Assembly (NCBI GenBank): GCA_001557035.1
Contig: LSKJ01000762.1
Span: 1-30,004 of the forward strand
Source of the DNA: Rhodospirillaceae bacterium CCH5-H10
Lineage (GTDB): Bacteria; Pseudomonadota; Alphaproteobacteria; Reyranellales; Reyranellaceae
Length of the DNA: 30,004 nucleotides
Direction: 5' to 3'
The notes under the pieces were generated by a model. The model did no database searches. It saw nothing but the letters and a program-made list of their open reading frames with translations, and had not been told where the DNA came from. Both the position numbers and the translations under genes were made by a program. Shown here in pieces: positions 7,498-14,449 of this stretch; positions within the stretch are counted from its first letter, which is position 1, and each line of letters starts with the position of its first letter.

Positions 7498-8712
7498 TTG
7501 GTGAAGCGTCAGAGAGTTTCGGCGGCCGCCGCCCGGCGCATCGCGCTGGCGGCCCAGGGTTTCGGTATCGAGCGGCCCGAAGGTTCCGCAAATCTCGGCC
7601 ATGTGAAGCGCGCCGTCGACCGGCTGGGCCTGCTGCAGATCGATTCGGTCAACGTGCTGACGCGTGCCCATTACCTGCCGCTGTTCTCGCGGCTCGGGAA
7701 CTACGACAGCACCCATCTCGACGGGTTGGCCTGGGGCCGCAGGAGCCGCCGCGGCCTGTTCGAATTCTGGGCGCACGAGGCGTCGCTGCTGCCGCTCGCC
7801 TCGCAGCCGCTGTTGCGCTGGCGCATGGAACGCGCCGCCGCCGGCACCAGCAAGGGCGGCCTCCGGACATTCGGGCGCGAGAAGGCCGCCTACATCGAGG
7901 AGGTGCGCCGCGAGGTCGAGGATCGCGGGCCGCTCGCCGCGTCGGACCTGAGCACGGCCGGCCCCAAGCGCGGCCCCTGGTGGGGCTGGAACGACGGCAA
8001 GCTCGCTCTCGAATGGCTGTTCTTCGCCGGCATCGTGACGACGGCGACGCGGCGCGGCGCCTTCGAGCGGGTCTACGACCTTACCGAGCGCGTCCTGCCG
8101 ACCGAGATCCAGGCGCTGCCGACGCCCTCGCCGGAGGAAGCGCAGCGCGAGCTGCTGCGGCTGTCGGCCCGCGCACTGGGTGTCGCCACCGAGTTCGACC
8201 TGCGCGACTACTACAGGCTGCCGGTCGCCGACACCAAGGCGCGGCTGGCCGAACTCGTCGAGGCGGGCGAACTGTTGCCGGTCGAGGTCGAGGGCTGGAA
8301 CCGACCGGCTTATCTCGATCCCGCCGCGCGCCAGCCGCGCCGGATCGAGGCGCGCGCCCTGCTGGCGCCATTCGATCCGCTGGTCTGGGAGCGCGACCGC
8401 ACCGAGCGGATCTTCGACTTCTTCTATCGCATCGAAATCTACACGCCCGTCGCCAAGCGCAAACACGGCTATTACGTGCTGCCTTTCCTGCTGGGCGACC
8501 GGCTGGTGGGCCGCGTCGATCTCAAGGCGGACCGCGCCAACTCGAAGCTGCTGGTGCCCGCCGCCCATCTCGAGGCCGGCATCGAGGCACGCGACGTGGC
8601 GGAGCCAATGCGTGAGGAGCTTCGGCTGATGGCCGACTGGCTAGGTCTCGAGGCGCTTGTCCTCCCCCGCGCTGGGGACTTGGGACGCGCGTGGAGTAGA
8701 ATGTCCAGGTGA
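7498..8712 (+). CDS. YcaQ/AlkX-like DNA glycosylase (winged-helix)
   Basis: A protein of about 404 residues of the YcaQ (formerly DUF1006) family, bacterial DNA glycosylases that unhook interstrand crosslinks. Visible: N-terminal helix-turn-helix segment ARRIALAAQGF; the QxD catalytic motif Q47-I-D49 in GLLQIDSVNVLTRAHYLPLFSRLG; FEFWAHEASLLP; and the C-terminal PFDPLVWERDRTERIFDFFYRIEIYTPVAKRKHGYYVLPFLLGDRLVGRVDLKADR, a strong family block. The start is a TTG at 7498 or the GTG at 7501; there is no clear ribosome site. The downstream metallohydrolase begins 25 bp after the stop, so co-transcription is possible although the functions look unrelated. Confidence 0.9.
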   Translation: MVKRQRVSAAAARRIALAAQGFGIERPEGSANLGHVKRAVDRLGLLQIDSVNVLTRAHYLPLFSRLGNYDSTHLDGLAWGRRSRRGLFEFWAHEASLLPLASQPLLRWRMERAAAGTSKGGLRTFGREKAAYIEEVRREVEDRGPLAASDLSTAGPKRGPWWGWNDGKLALEWLFFAGIVTTATRRGAFERVYDLTERVLPTEIQALPTPSPEEAQRELLRLSARALGVATEFDLRDYYRLPVADTKARLAELVEAGELLPVEVEGWNRPAYLDPAARQPRRIEARALLAPFDPLVWERDRTERIFDFFYRIEIYTPVAKRKHGYYVLPFLLGDRLVGRVDLKADRANSKLLVPAAHLEAGIEARDVAEPMREELRLMADWLGLEALVLPRAGDLGRAWSRMSR

Positions 8713-8737
8713 CAAGGGTTGGAAGGAAGAAACGAGC

Positions 8738-9865
8738 ATGAACGATCTGGTCCTCAAGGGCGGCCGTGTCATCGATCCCTCGCAGGGCATCGACAAGGTG
8801 ACCGACATCGCCTTCGCCGGCGGCAAGGTCGCCGCGATCGGCGACGGCCTCGCGGGCAAGGACACGCGCGACGTGAAGGGCAAGATCGTGTCGCCGGGCC
8901 TGATCGACCTGCACACGCACGTCTATTGGGGCGGGACCTCGCTGGGTGTCGAGGCCGAGCTGGTCGCGCGCACGGGCGGCGTCACGACCTTCATCGATGC
9001 CGGCAGCGCGGGGCCGGGCAACTTCCACGGCTTCCGCAAGCACGTGATCGAGACCTCGCCGGTCCGCATCCTGCCGTTCCTCAATGTCTCCTTCCCCGGC
9101 ATCTTCGCCTTCTCCAAGGCGGTCATGGTGGGCGAAGCGGCCGACATGCGGCTGCTCGATGCGCGCGAGGCAGTCCGCGTGGCGCGGGAGCACAAGGACC
9201 TGATTCTTGGCGTGAAGGTGCGCGTCGGAAAGTCGGCGAGCGGCGATTCGGGCATCATGCCGCTCGACATCGCCCTCGACGTCGCCGAGGAAACCGGCCT
9301 GCCGCTGATGGCGCATCTCGATTCGCCGCCACCGTCGCGCCTCGAGGTGGTGAGCCGGCTGCGCCCGGGCGACATCCTCACCCACTGCTTCCGTCCCTTC
9401 CCCAACGCGCCGGTCACGCCCGGCGGCAACGTGCGCGATGAGATCCTGGCGGCGCGGGAGCGCGGCGTGATCTTCGACATCGGCCATGGCGGCGGCTCGT
9501 TCGGCTTCGGCACGACCCGCAAGATGCTGGCGGCCGGCTTCCTGCCCGACGTGATCTCCTCCGACGTGCATGCGATCTCGATCGAGGGCCCCGCCTTCGA
9601 CCTGCTGACGACCATGTCGAAATTCCTGTGCCTGGGCGTCGACCTGCCGACCGTGATCAAGCTCGCGACCGTGAACGCCGCCGCCGCGATCAGCCGTCCC
9701 GAGATCGGCACGCTGAAGGTCGGGGGCGTCGGCGAGGCCACCGTGATCGACCAGGCCAGCGGCAAGTTCGACTATGCCGATTCGATCGGCGAGAAGCTGA
9801 TCGGCGACAGGCGGCTCCTGTCGGCGGGCGTCGTGCTCGCCGGCCGCTGGTGGCATCCCGCCTAG
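8738..9865 (+). CDS. Amidohydrolase/deacetylase family metallohydrolase
   Basis: A 375-residue amidohydrolase-superfamily enzyme, of the branch often annotated as dihydroorotase-like deacetylase. A good ribosome site (GGAAGG, 8721-8726) precedes ATG 8738. Metal site: H59-x-H61 (LIDLHTH), K160 (ILGVKVR) as the probable carboxylated lysine, H193 (LMAHLD), H216 (ILTHCF) and D276 (VISSDVHA). The N-terminal LVLKGGRVIDPSQGID and C-terminal GRWW are the small beta-sandwich parts. Family members deacetylate N-acetylated amino acids or open cyclic amides. The gene is followed by a non-coding interval with an EcfG-type promoter. Confidence 0.88.
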   Translation: MNDLVLKGGRVIDPSQGIDKVTDIAFAGGKVAAIGDGLAGKDTRDVKGKIVSPGLIDLHTHVYWGGTSLGVEAELVARTGGVTTFIDAGSAGPGNFHGFRKHVIETSPVRILPFLNVSFPGIFAFSKAVMVGEAADMRLLDAREAVRVAREHKDLILGVKVRVGKSASGDSGIMPLDIALDVAEETGLPLMAHLDSPPPSRLEVVSRLRPGDILTHCFRPFPNAPVTPGGNVRDEILAARERGVIFDIGHGGGSFGFGTTRKMLAAGFLPDVISSDVHAISIEGPAFDLLTTMSKFLCLGVDLPTVIKLATVNAAAAISRPEIGTLKVGGVGEATVIDQASGKFDYADSIGEKLIGDRRLLSAGVVLAGRWWHPA

Positions 9866-9930
9866 GCGGTGCGCAATTTCAGTCGTCGAATCAATGACTT
9901 GGGCCGCTTGAGAATTTTTCTCGGCGGCTT

Positions 9931-9956
9931 GCAACTTTCACAGAACAGCTGGCGTT
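9931..9956 (+). promoter_or_regulatory. EcfG-type promoter, GCAAC-N17-CGTT
   Basis: GCAAC at 9931-9935, a 17-base spacer, then CGTT at 9953-9956. This is the general-stress-response promoter form GGAAC-N16/17-CGTT with C for G at the second -35 base, a variant that recurs in this window. No open reading frame follows; the downstream stretch ends in a terminator, so a small RNA is the likely product. Confidence 0.5.
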
Positions 9957-9962
9957 CATTGT

Positions 9963-10074
9963 TCATGGCCGGATAATTGGCGCTGCCTCTGCCCCCGCTC
10001 AGCAACGCCTCTCTCCCCGTCTGGCCCTACACCAAGCCCGCTCCTGACCCTGTCAGGGGCGGGCTGCCTGTTTT
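9963..10074 (+). ncRNA. Candidate stress-induced small RNA (about 110 nt)
   Basis: The interval between the metallohydrolase and convergent egtD holds an EcfG-type promoter and, about 80 bases on, a strong Rho-independent terminator on the same strand. The predicted transcript starts near 9963. The only ATG (9964) is followed at once by a stop (MAG), so it looks non-coding. It carries two similar C-rich 11-mers, CCTCTGCCCCC (9986-9996) and CCTCTCTCCCC (10008-10018), which could pair with Shine-Dalgarno sequences, as in anti-SD small RNAs of Alphaproteobacteria. A sigma-dependent GSR small RNA (GsrN) is known in Caulobacter; similarity to it is not claimed. Transcript ends are inferred. Confidence 0.5.
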
Positions 10075-10075
10075 G
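10035..10075 (+). terminator. Rho-independent terminator of the small RNA
   Basis: A 14-bp stem (arms 10035-10048 and 10052-10065, one G.T wobble) with loop CCT, followed by GCCTGTTTT. It may also stop egtD transcripts from the other side, but the T tract is on the plus-strand side. Confidence 0.75.
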
Positions 10076-10082
10076 GGGCATC

Positions 10083-11042
10083 CTATCTCAGGAAGACAAC
10101 GGCGAAGAGATGCTCCGGATCGGTCCAGGACCGTTCGATGGAGAACCCACCCTCTCGCGCCAACGCGGCAATTCCTGCCTCGTCGTACTTGTAGGAGAAC
10201 TCGGTGTGGACCCGCTCTCCTTCGGTGAACACGAACCGCCGGCCGGCCACCCTGACCTCCTGGTGTCGAAGGCTGCGGAAGTAGATTTCGATGCGCCCCT
10301 CGGCCTCGTTATAGAAGGCGTCGTGGACGAAGGCCGAGAGGTCGAAGTTGGCATCGAGCTCGCGGTTCATGCGGCGCAACAGGTTGAGCGTGAACTGTGC
10401 CGTGACGCCGGCCGCATCGTTGTAGGCGTCGTGCAAACGCCGCGGATCCTTCTTGAGGTCGACGCCCAGAACCAGTGCGCCATCCTCGCGGAGCAGCCGG
10501 CGCGCACGCCGCAGAAACAGGATGGCCTCCTCCGGCGTCAGGTTGCCGATTGTCGAGCCAGGGAAGAAGCCGATCCGCCGGGCACCGTTGATTGCCGGTG
10601 GCAGAGCATCGAGCTTCATGTAGTCGCCGCTCACCGGATCGACCCGCAGCCCGTCAAAGTCTTTGCGCAGGCGCGCGGCCGTCGCGTCGAGATGCTGCCG
10701 CGAGATGTCGATGGGAACATAGGCATGAAGGTCGATCATCGCGTCGAGCAGCAGGCGCGTCTTCACGCTGGAGCCACTGCCATATTCGACGAGCGCGCAG
10801 CCCGGTCCGGCAAGTTCGGCGATATCGTTCGCGCACGCCCGCAGAATCGCGGTCTCGGTGCGCGTCGGATAGTATTCGGGCAGTTCGCAGATCGCATCGA
10901 ACAATGCCGAGCCGCGTGCATCGTAAAGATACTTCGCGGGGATCGCGCGCGGGCGACTGCCGAGACCCGCGAGGACGTCGCGGCGGAAATCATTCCGATC
11001 GGCAAGCGCGACGTCGTCGCGTGCGAGAAGCGGGACGTTCAT
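10083..11042 (-). CDS. egtD: L-histidine N-alpha-methyltransferase EgtD
   Basis: A 319-residue SAM-dependent methyltransferase that trimethylates histidine to hercynine, the first step of ergothioneine synthesis. The length matches EgtD. Diagnostic segments: AIPAKYLYDARGSALFDAICELPEYYPTRTE near residues 33-63, YGSGSSVKTRLLLDA (SAM-binding loop), YVPIDISRQHL, FFPGSTIGNLTPEEA and LVLGVDLKKDPRRLHDAYNDAAGVTAQF, ending with HTEFSYKYD. The start ATG (11042-11040) overlaps the egtB stop in ATGA, so the two genes are translationally coupled. It shares the stress-type promoter upstream of egtB. Confidence 0.96.
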   Translation of the reverse strand: MNVPLLARDDVALADRNDFRRDVLAGLGSRPRAIPAKYLYDARGSALFDAICELPEYYPTRTETAILRACANDIAELAGPGCALVEYGSGSSVKTRLLLDAMIDLHAYVPIDISRQHLDATAARLRKDFDGLRVDPVSGDYMKLDALPPAINGARRIGFFPGSTIGNLTPEEAILFLRRARRLLREDGALVLGVDLKKDPRRLHDAYNDAAGVTAQFTLNLLRRMNRELDANFDLSAFVHDAFYNEAEGRIEIYFRSLRHQEVRVAGRRFVFTEGERVHTEFSYKYDEAGIAALAREGGFSIERSWTDPEHLFAVVFLR

Positions 11043-12223
11043 CGAAGATCCTCCGCCAGACGAATTCCACCGAACATCCAGCGCGCGTCGGGCGGAAAGA
11101 AGTTGCGATAGGTCGGCCGCGCATGGCCCGCGGGCGTCGCACTGCAGCCGCCCCGCAACACCATCTGGCTGGCCATGAACTTGCCGTTGTATTCGCCGAT
11201 CGCGCCGGCCGCTTCGCGGTAACCCGGATAGGCGACGTAGGGGCTGGCGGTCCATTCCCAGACCTCGCCCCGTCCCTGCAGCACGTTCGCCGCCGTCTCC
11301 CATTCGGCTTCGCGCGGAAGCCGCTTGCCCGCCCATTTGGCGAAGGCCGCGGCCTCGAAGGCGCTGACATGACAGACGGGGCGCGAAGGATCGACCGGCT
11401 CGAGACCCGAAAGCGTGAAGACGTGCCAGGCGCCGTCCTTCCGCTCCCAATAGAGAGGCGCTTCCCATCCGCGGCTGTTCACGCATTCCCATCCCGCCGA
11501 CAGCCAGAACTCCGCACGCCGGTAGCCGCCCTCCTCCATGAAGGCGAGATACTCGCCGCAACTCACCGGCCGGATGGCGATGGCGAAGGCATCGAGCCAG
11601 GAGCGATGGCGCGGCGCTTCGTTGTCGAAGGCGAACCCTTTCCCGTCGTGGCCGGTTTCGACGAGCCCGCCCTCGAACTCGCGCCAGGCTGGCGTGTCCA
11701 ATGACGGCACTGCCGACGAACGCGCCGCACGATAGGCCGGCCGGAGTGGATTCATCGAAAGCGCGTGCTTGATGTCCATCAGGATCAACTCCTGATGCTG
11801 CTGCTCATGGTGCAGCCCGAGCTCGACGAGGTCGCGCGCCTGATGATCGGCGCCGAGGAAGTCGCTCATGGCGGCGGTGACGTGCCGGCGATAGGCCAGC
11901 ACTTCCTCGACGCCGGGGCGCGTGATCATCCCGCGCTGCGGGCGCGGATGCCGCGGGCCGACGGCTTCGTAGTAGGAGTTGAAGAGATATTCGAAGGCCG
12001 GATCGAAGACGCGATAGCCCTTCCCGTGCGGCTTCAGGATGAACGTCTCGAAGAACCAGGTCGTATGCGCGAGATGCCATTTCGTCGGGCTGGCATCGGG
12101 CATCGACTGTACCGTCTGGTCCTCGGGCGACAGCGGCGAGGCCAGTTCTTCCGTACGACAACGCACAGCGAGGAAGGTGTCGAGGCCGTGCGCCTGCACG
12201 GAACGCGTCTGCAATCTGGGCAC
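11039..12223 (-). CDS. egtB: Ergothioneine sulfoxide synthase EgtB
   Basis: A 394-residue non-haem iron enzyme joining hercynine to a thiol donor (cysteine or gamma-glutamylcysteine) with O2. The N-terminal DinB_2 domain carries the iron ligands: H53 in KWHLAHTTWFFE and H139/H143 in HHEQQHQE. The C-terminal FGE-sulfatase domain shows PVSCGEYLAFMEEGGY, GKRLPREAEWE, GEVWEWTASPY and a final RNFFPPDARWMFGGIRLAED. I chose the GTG at 12223 because GGAGG lies at 12232-12228 just before it; longer in-frame starts run into the divergent gene. No egtA, egtC or egtE is nearby, which is common in Alphaproteobacteria. An EcfG-type promoter sits just upstream. Confidence 0.94.
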   Translation of the reverse strand: MPRLQTRSVQAHGLDTFLAVRCRTEELASPLSPEDQTVQSMPDASPTKWHLAHTTWFFETFILKPHGKGYRVFDPAFEYLFNSYYEAVGPRHPRPQRGMITRPGVEEVLAYRRHVTAAMSDFLGADHQARDLVELGLHHEQQHQELILMDIKHALSMNPLRPAYRAARSSAVPSLDTPAWREFEGGLVETGHDGKGFAFDNEAPRHRSWLDAFAIAIRPVSCGEYLAFMEEGGYRRAEFWLSAGWECVNSRGWEAPLYWERKDGAWHVFTLSGLEPVDPSRPVCHVSAFEAAAFAKWAGKRLPREAEWETAANVLQGRGEVWEWTASPYVAYPGYREAAGAIGEYNGKFMASQMVLRGGCSATPAGHARPTYRNFFPPDARWMFGGIRLAEDLR

Positions 12224-12241
12224 GGTACCTCCGCACGTCCT

Positions 12242-12267
12242 AACGTGGTGCCGGCCTGACCGGTTGC
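12242..12267 (-). promoter_or_regulatory. EcfG-type promoter of egtBD, GCAAC-N17-CGTT
   Basis: On the minus strand GCAAC (12267-12263), 17 bases, CGTT (12245-12242). Transcription would start near 12236, leaving a leader of about 13 nt that contains the egtB ribosome site. It suggests that ergothioneine synthesis belongs to the general stress regulon. Confidence 0.5.
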
Positions 12268-12324
12268 AAGAGCGACACCCTACGATCACCTTGTGAGCGT
12301 CCGCGCGCAGCCGTGAGGGAACAA

Positions 12325-13227
12325 GTGCCGATTTGCGAGATCGACCCGTGGCGCCTTCAATATTTCGAGAAGGCCGCATGCAATGCCAGCACCTTCATAC
12401 CGACTGAGGATTCGGATGCCTGGCTCTGGAATCCGGCGCATCGCTGGACCTACGACAAGCTCGCGGTCGCGACGCGTCAGGGCCTCGACGCCGCGCCGCA
12501 TGGCGTCGCACCGACCGCCTATCCCGTCTTCTCGAAGCCGATCTACAACCTGAAAGGCATGGGCGTGGGCAGCCGCACGCTGCGCTCAAAGGACGACTAC
12601 GAATCCGCCTACCAGCCCGGACACATGTGGATGACCCTGCTCGACGGCGATCACATCAGCAGTGACGTGGCGCTGGTGGATGGCGCGCCGAAATGGTGGC
12701 GGCATGCGCGGGGAGTTGCCGCGGGTGACGGTACGTTCGACTATTGGGAGATCCGCAGCGAATCAGAACCGGCTGTCGAGTCCTGGGCGGGCGATTGGTG
12801 TCGCGTCAATCTCGCGGGCTACACCGGCATGGCCAATCTCGAAACGATCGGCGGCCGTATCATCGAGATGCATCTTCGCTTCGCCGATCAATGGCCCGAT
12901 CTCTACGGAATCGGATGGGTCGAGGCGCTGGTGCGGCTCTACGAAAAACGGGAATGGTCCTATGCCGACGCGGACCGTCGCACGGGCTATAGCGTCGTGC
13001 TGTTCATGCCGCACGGCAAACACTACCGGCATCCACCGCTCTCGCTGCTTCGGAAGATCGAAGCGATGCCGGATGTGTCGAGCGTGCAGATTACCTTCCA
13101 CGAAAAAGTGGCGCCGGAGCGCCACGCCATGCCACCCGGCGGGTTCCGGGTGGCCATCGTCAACTGCTGGGACCGTGCCGCAGGGAACGAAGCACGCTCC
13201 CTGCTGCGCGATCACTTCGCCACTTAG
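12325..13227 (+). CDS. Unrecognised 300-residue protein, weakly ATP-grasp-like
   Basis: I do not recognise the family. The GTG at 12325 is chosen because AGGGA precedes it; a GTG at 12313 is also in frame. The protein is soluble and rich in Trp and Tyr. The segment [18 protein letters not shown] (about 65-82) resembles the Lys-containing nucleotide loop of ATP-grasp enzymes. [20 protein letters not shown] (about 175-194) resembles their acidic metal-binding strand (E..H.R in place of E.N.R). These likenesses are weak and unproven. The gene is divergent from egtBD across 101 bp and could act on or near ergothioneine metabolism, which is inference from position only. Its last 4 bases overlap the convergent DUF1328 gene. 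Confidence 0.75.
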   Translation: MPICEIDPWRLQYFEKAACNASTFIPTEDSDAWLWNPAHRWTYDKLAVATRQGLDAAPHGVAPTAYPVFSKPIYNLKGMGVGSRTLRSKDDYESAYQPGHMWMTLLDGDHISSDVALVDGAPKWWRHARGVAAGDGTFDYWEIRSESEPAVESWAGDWCRVNLAGYTGMANLETIGGRIIEMHLRFADQWPDLYGIGWVEALVRLYEKREWSYADADRRTGYSVVLFMPHGKHYRHPPLSLLRKIEAMPDVSSVQITFHEKVAPERHAMPPGGFRVAIVNCWDRAAGNEARSLLRDHFAT

Positions 13228-13391
13228 GAATTGCGGCGTGCGAAGCCCGTGACGAGGCTGACGAGGAACAGGACCAGTGCGACCACGAACAGGATCTGCG
13301 CGATACCCGTCGCGGTGGAAGCAATACCGCCGAAGCCGAAGAGGCCGGCCACCAGGGCGATCACGAGAAACATCAGGGACCAGTAAAGCAT
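13224..13391 (-). CDS. DUF1328 small membrane protein
   Basis: A 55-residue protein: [49 protein letters not shown] plus a basic tail. It has two TM helices around a GFGGIA turn, the signature of DUF1328 (YtjA-like) proteins, and the usual length. AAGGAG precedes the ATG at 13391. The function is unknown; relatives are often stress-induced. An exact EcfG-type promoter lies 38 bp upstream, placing it in the general stress regulon. Confidence 0.9.
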   Translation of the reverse strand: MLYWSLMFLVIALVAGLFGFGGIASTATGIAQILFVVALVLFLVSLVTGFARRNS

Positions 13392-13428
13392 TTCGCGCTC
13401 CTTCAGCTTTGGCATTTGTCGTGCACCT

Positions 13429-13454
13429 AACGCCGTGGGGAGTGCGGCGGTTCC
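13429..13454 (-). promoter_or_regulatory. EcfG-type promoter of DUF1328 gene, GGAAC-N17-CGTT
   Basis: On the minus strand GGAAC (13454-13450), 17 bases, CGTT (13432-13429): an exact match to the alphaproteobacterial general-stress sigma consensus. It drives the DUF1328 gene starting at 13391. Confidence 0.75.
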
Positions 13455-13459
13455 AGCGG

Positions 13460-13485
13460 GCAACCCCGCTTGGCGAATCGGCGTT
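13460..13485 (+). promoter_or_regulatory. EcfG-type promoter, GCAAC-N17-CGTT, divergent
   Basis: GCAAC (13460-13464), 17 bases, CGTT (13482-13485) on the plus strand. Its -35 element is only 5 bases from that of the divergent DUF1328 promoter. It would transcribe the 45-aa and DUF2177 genes. Confidence 0.5.
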
Positions 13486-13543
13486 GCTGGATGGATCAAG
13501 GCCTCGCGCCTTGCCCCTGAATCATCCGAACCCGGAGGTCGCC

Positions 13544-13681
13544 ATGCAGCCTGAAGTCACTCCCACGGAAGCCCGCAGCGGCGTGGTCACCGGCCGTGTT
13601 TTTCTCGTGCTCACGCTCTCCTCAATCGGCGCGATTGCCGCGTTGGCGCTTGCCTGGTACCTGCTCGTCCCGCACGGATAG
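13544..13681 (+). CDS. 45-residue single-TM protein
   Basis: The ATG at 13544 is preceded by a strong GGAGG site (13533-13537). The product has a polar N-terminus (about 15 residues) and one TM helix ([26 protein letters not shown]) ending four residues before the C-terminus. Not recognised. It follows an EcfG-type promoter and is 14 bp before the DUF2177 gene, so the two are probably one stress-regulated transcript. Confidence 0.7.
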   Translation: MQPEVTPTEARSGVVTGRVFLVLTLSSIGAIAALALAWYLLVPHG

Positions 13682-13695
13682 GCTAGACTGAACGG

Positions 13696-14091
13696 ATGAA
13701 AACGCTCGCGCTCAGTTACCTCGTCGCCCTCGTCGTGCTGGCCATCGTGGATGGCATCTGGCTGGGCGTGGTCAGTCGGGAGTTCTACAAGGCGCGGCTG
13801 AGCCACATGCTCCTCGATCAACCGATCTGGAGCGTGGCGATCCTGTTCTACTTGATACACGCCGCCGGCATCGCGGTGTTCGCCGTTCCCCCAGCCTTGA
13901 GCGCGGGGACTTGGACGAGCGCCCTGCTCTACGGCGGACTGTTCGGCTTCTGCGTCTATGCCGCCTACGACATAACCAATCTGGCGACCTTGCGCGGCTG
14001 GCCCATGGCGGTCAGCGCGGTCGATCTCGCCTGGGGAACCGTGGCGACCGCGTTCACGACTCTCGTCACCGTCCTGGTGGTAAGACCCTGA
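13696..14091 (+). CDS. DUF2177 integral membrane protein
   Basis: A 131-residue protein with four predicted TM helices (about 5-24, 47-66, 74-93 and 107-128). The signatures are IVDGIWLGVVSREFYKARLSHML and YGGLFGFCVYAAYDITNLATLRGWP, typical of DUF2177. Function unknown. It lies directly behind the 45-aa gene and probably shares its promoter. It ends at 14091, abutting the convergent GNAT gene with no gap. Confidence 0.88.
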   Translation: MKTLALSYLVALVVLAIVDGIWLGVVSREFYKARLSHMLLDQPIWSVAILFYLIHAAGIAVFAVPPALSAGTWTSALLYGGLFGFCVYAAYDITNLATLRGWPMAVSAVDLAWGTVATAFTTLVTVLVVRP

Positions 14092-14361
14092 TCAGGACCG
14101 GCTGTCGTCGAACTCCGGATGGCGGCGGACATAGGCTACCACGAAGCTGCAGGCCGGGACGATCCTGAAGCCCTGCTTGCGGGTATCTTCCAGGGCCGCT
14201 TTCACGATCCTGGCACCGATCCCCTTTCCCTCGTCTTCCGGCGGGACCTCGGTATGGGTGAAGATGCGGGCGTCGCCCTGCTGGCGGTAGGCGGCGATTG
14301 CCAGCCCGTGCTCCACCTCGAGTTCGTAGCGGTTCTGGGCGGCGTTATGCGTGACAGTCAT
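14092..14361 (-). CDS. Small GNAT-like N-acetyltransferase (YjdJ type)
   Basis: An 89-residue compact GNAT-fold protein. It shows TEVPPEDEGKGIGARIVKAALEDTRKQGFRIVPACSFVVAYVRRHPEF, the shortened acetyl-CoA loop (EGKGIG) and the CSFV..Y..RHPE ending of the YjdJ/Gtn subgroup. These are thought to bind acetyl-CoA; the acceptor is unknown. It may be read through from the solute-binding protein gene upstream, though a hairpin lies between them. Confidence 0.88.
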   Translation of the reverse strand: MTVTHNAAQNRYELEVEHGLAIAAYRQQGDARIFTHTEVPPEDEGKGIGARIVKAALEDTRKQGFRIVPACSFVVAYVRRHPEFDDSRS

Positions 14362-14403
14362 TTCTTAGGCCCCTCCAATCGGTCGGTACGCCACCTGGGA
14401 TCG

Positions 14404-14438
14404 TGCGATCCGGCATGACGGTTCAATGCCGGATCGCA
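14404..14438 (-). terminator. Perfect 13-bp hairpin after the solute-binding protein gene
   Basis: Arms 14404-14416 and 14426-14438 are exact complements with a 9-base loop. It sits 11 bp past the stop of the SBP gene. No T tract follows on either strand, so it may be an mRNA-stabilising or Rho-assisted hairpin rather than an intrinsic terminator. Confidence 0.5.
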
Positions 14439-14449
14439 GGACGGGTTGC

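Noticed and set aside
11043..11561. An N-terminal extension of the egtD frame
   Set aside because: It lies inside egtB in another frame; EgtD normally begins as at 11042, and the ATGA overlap supports that start.
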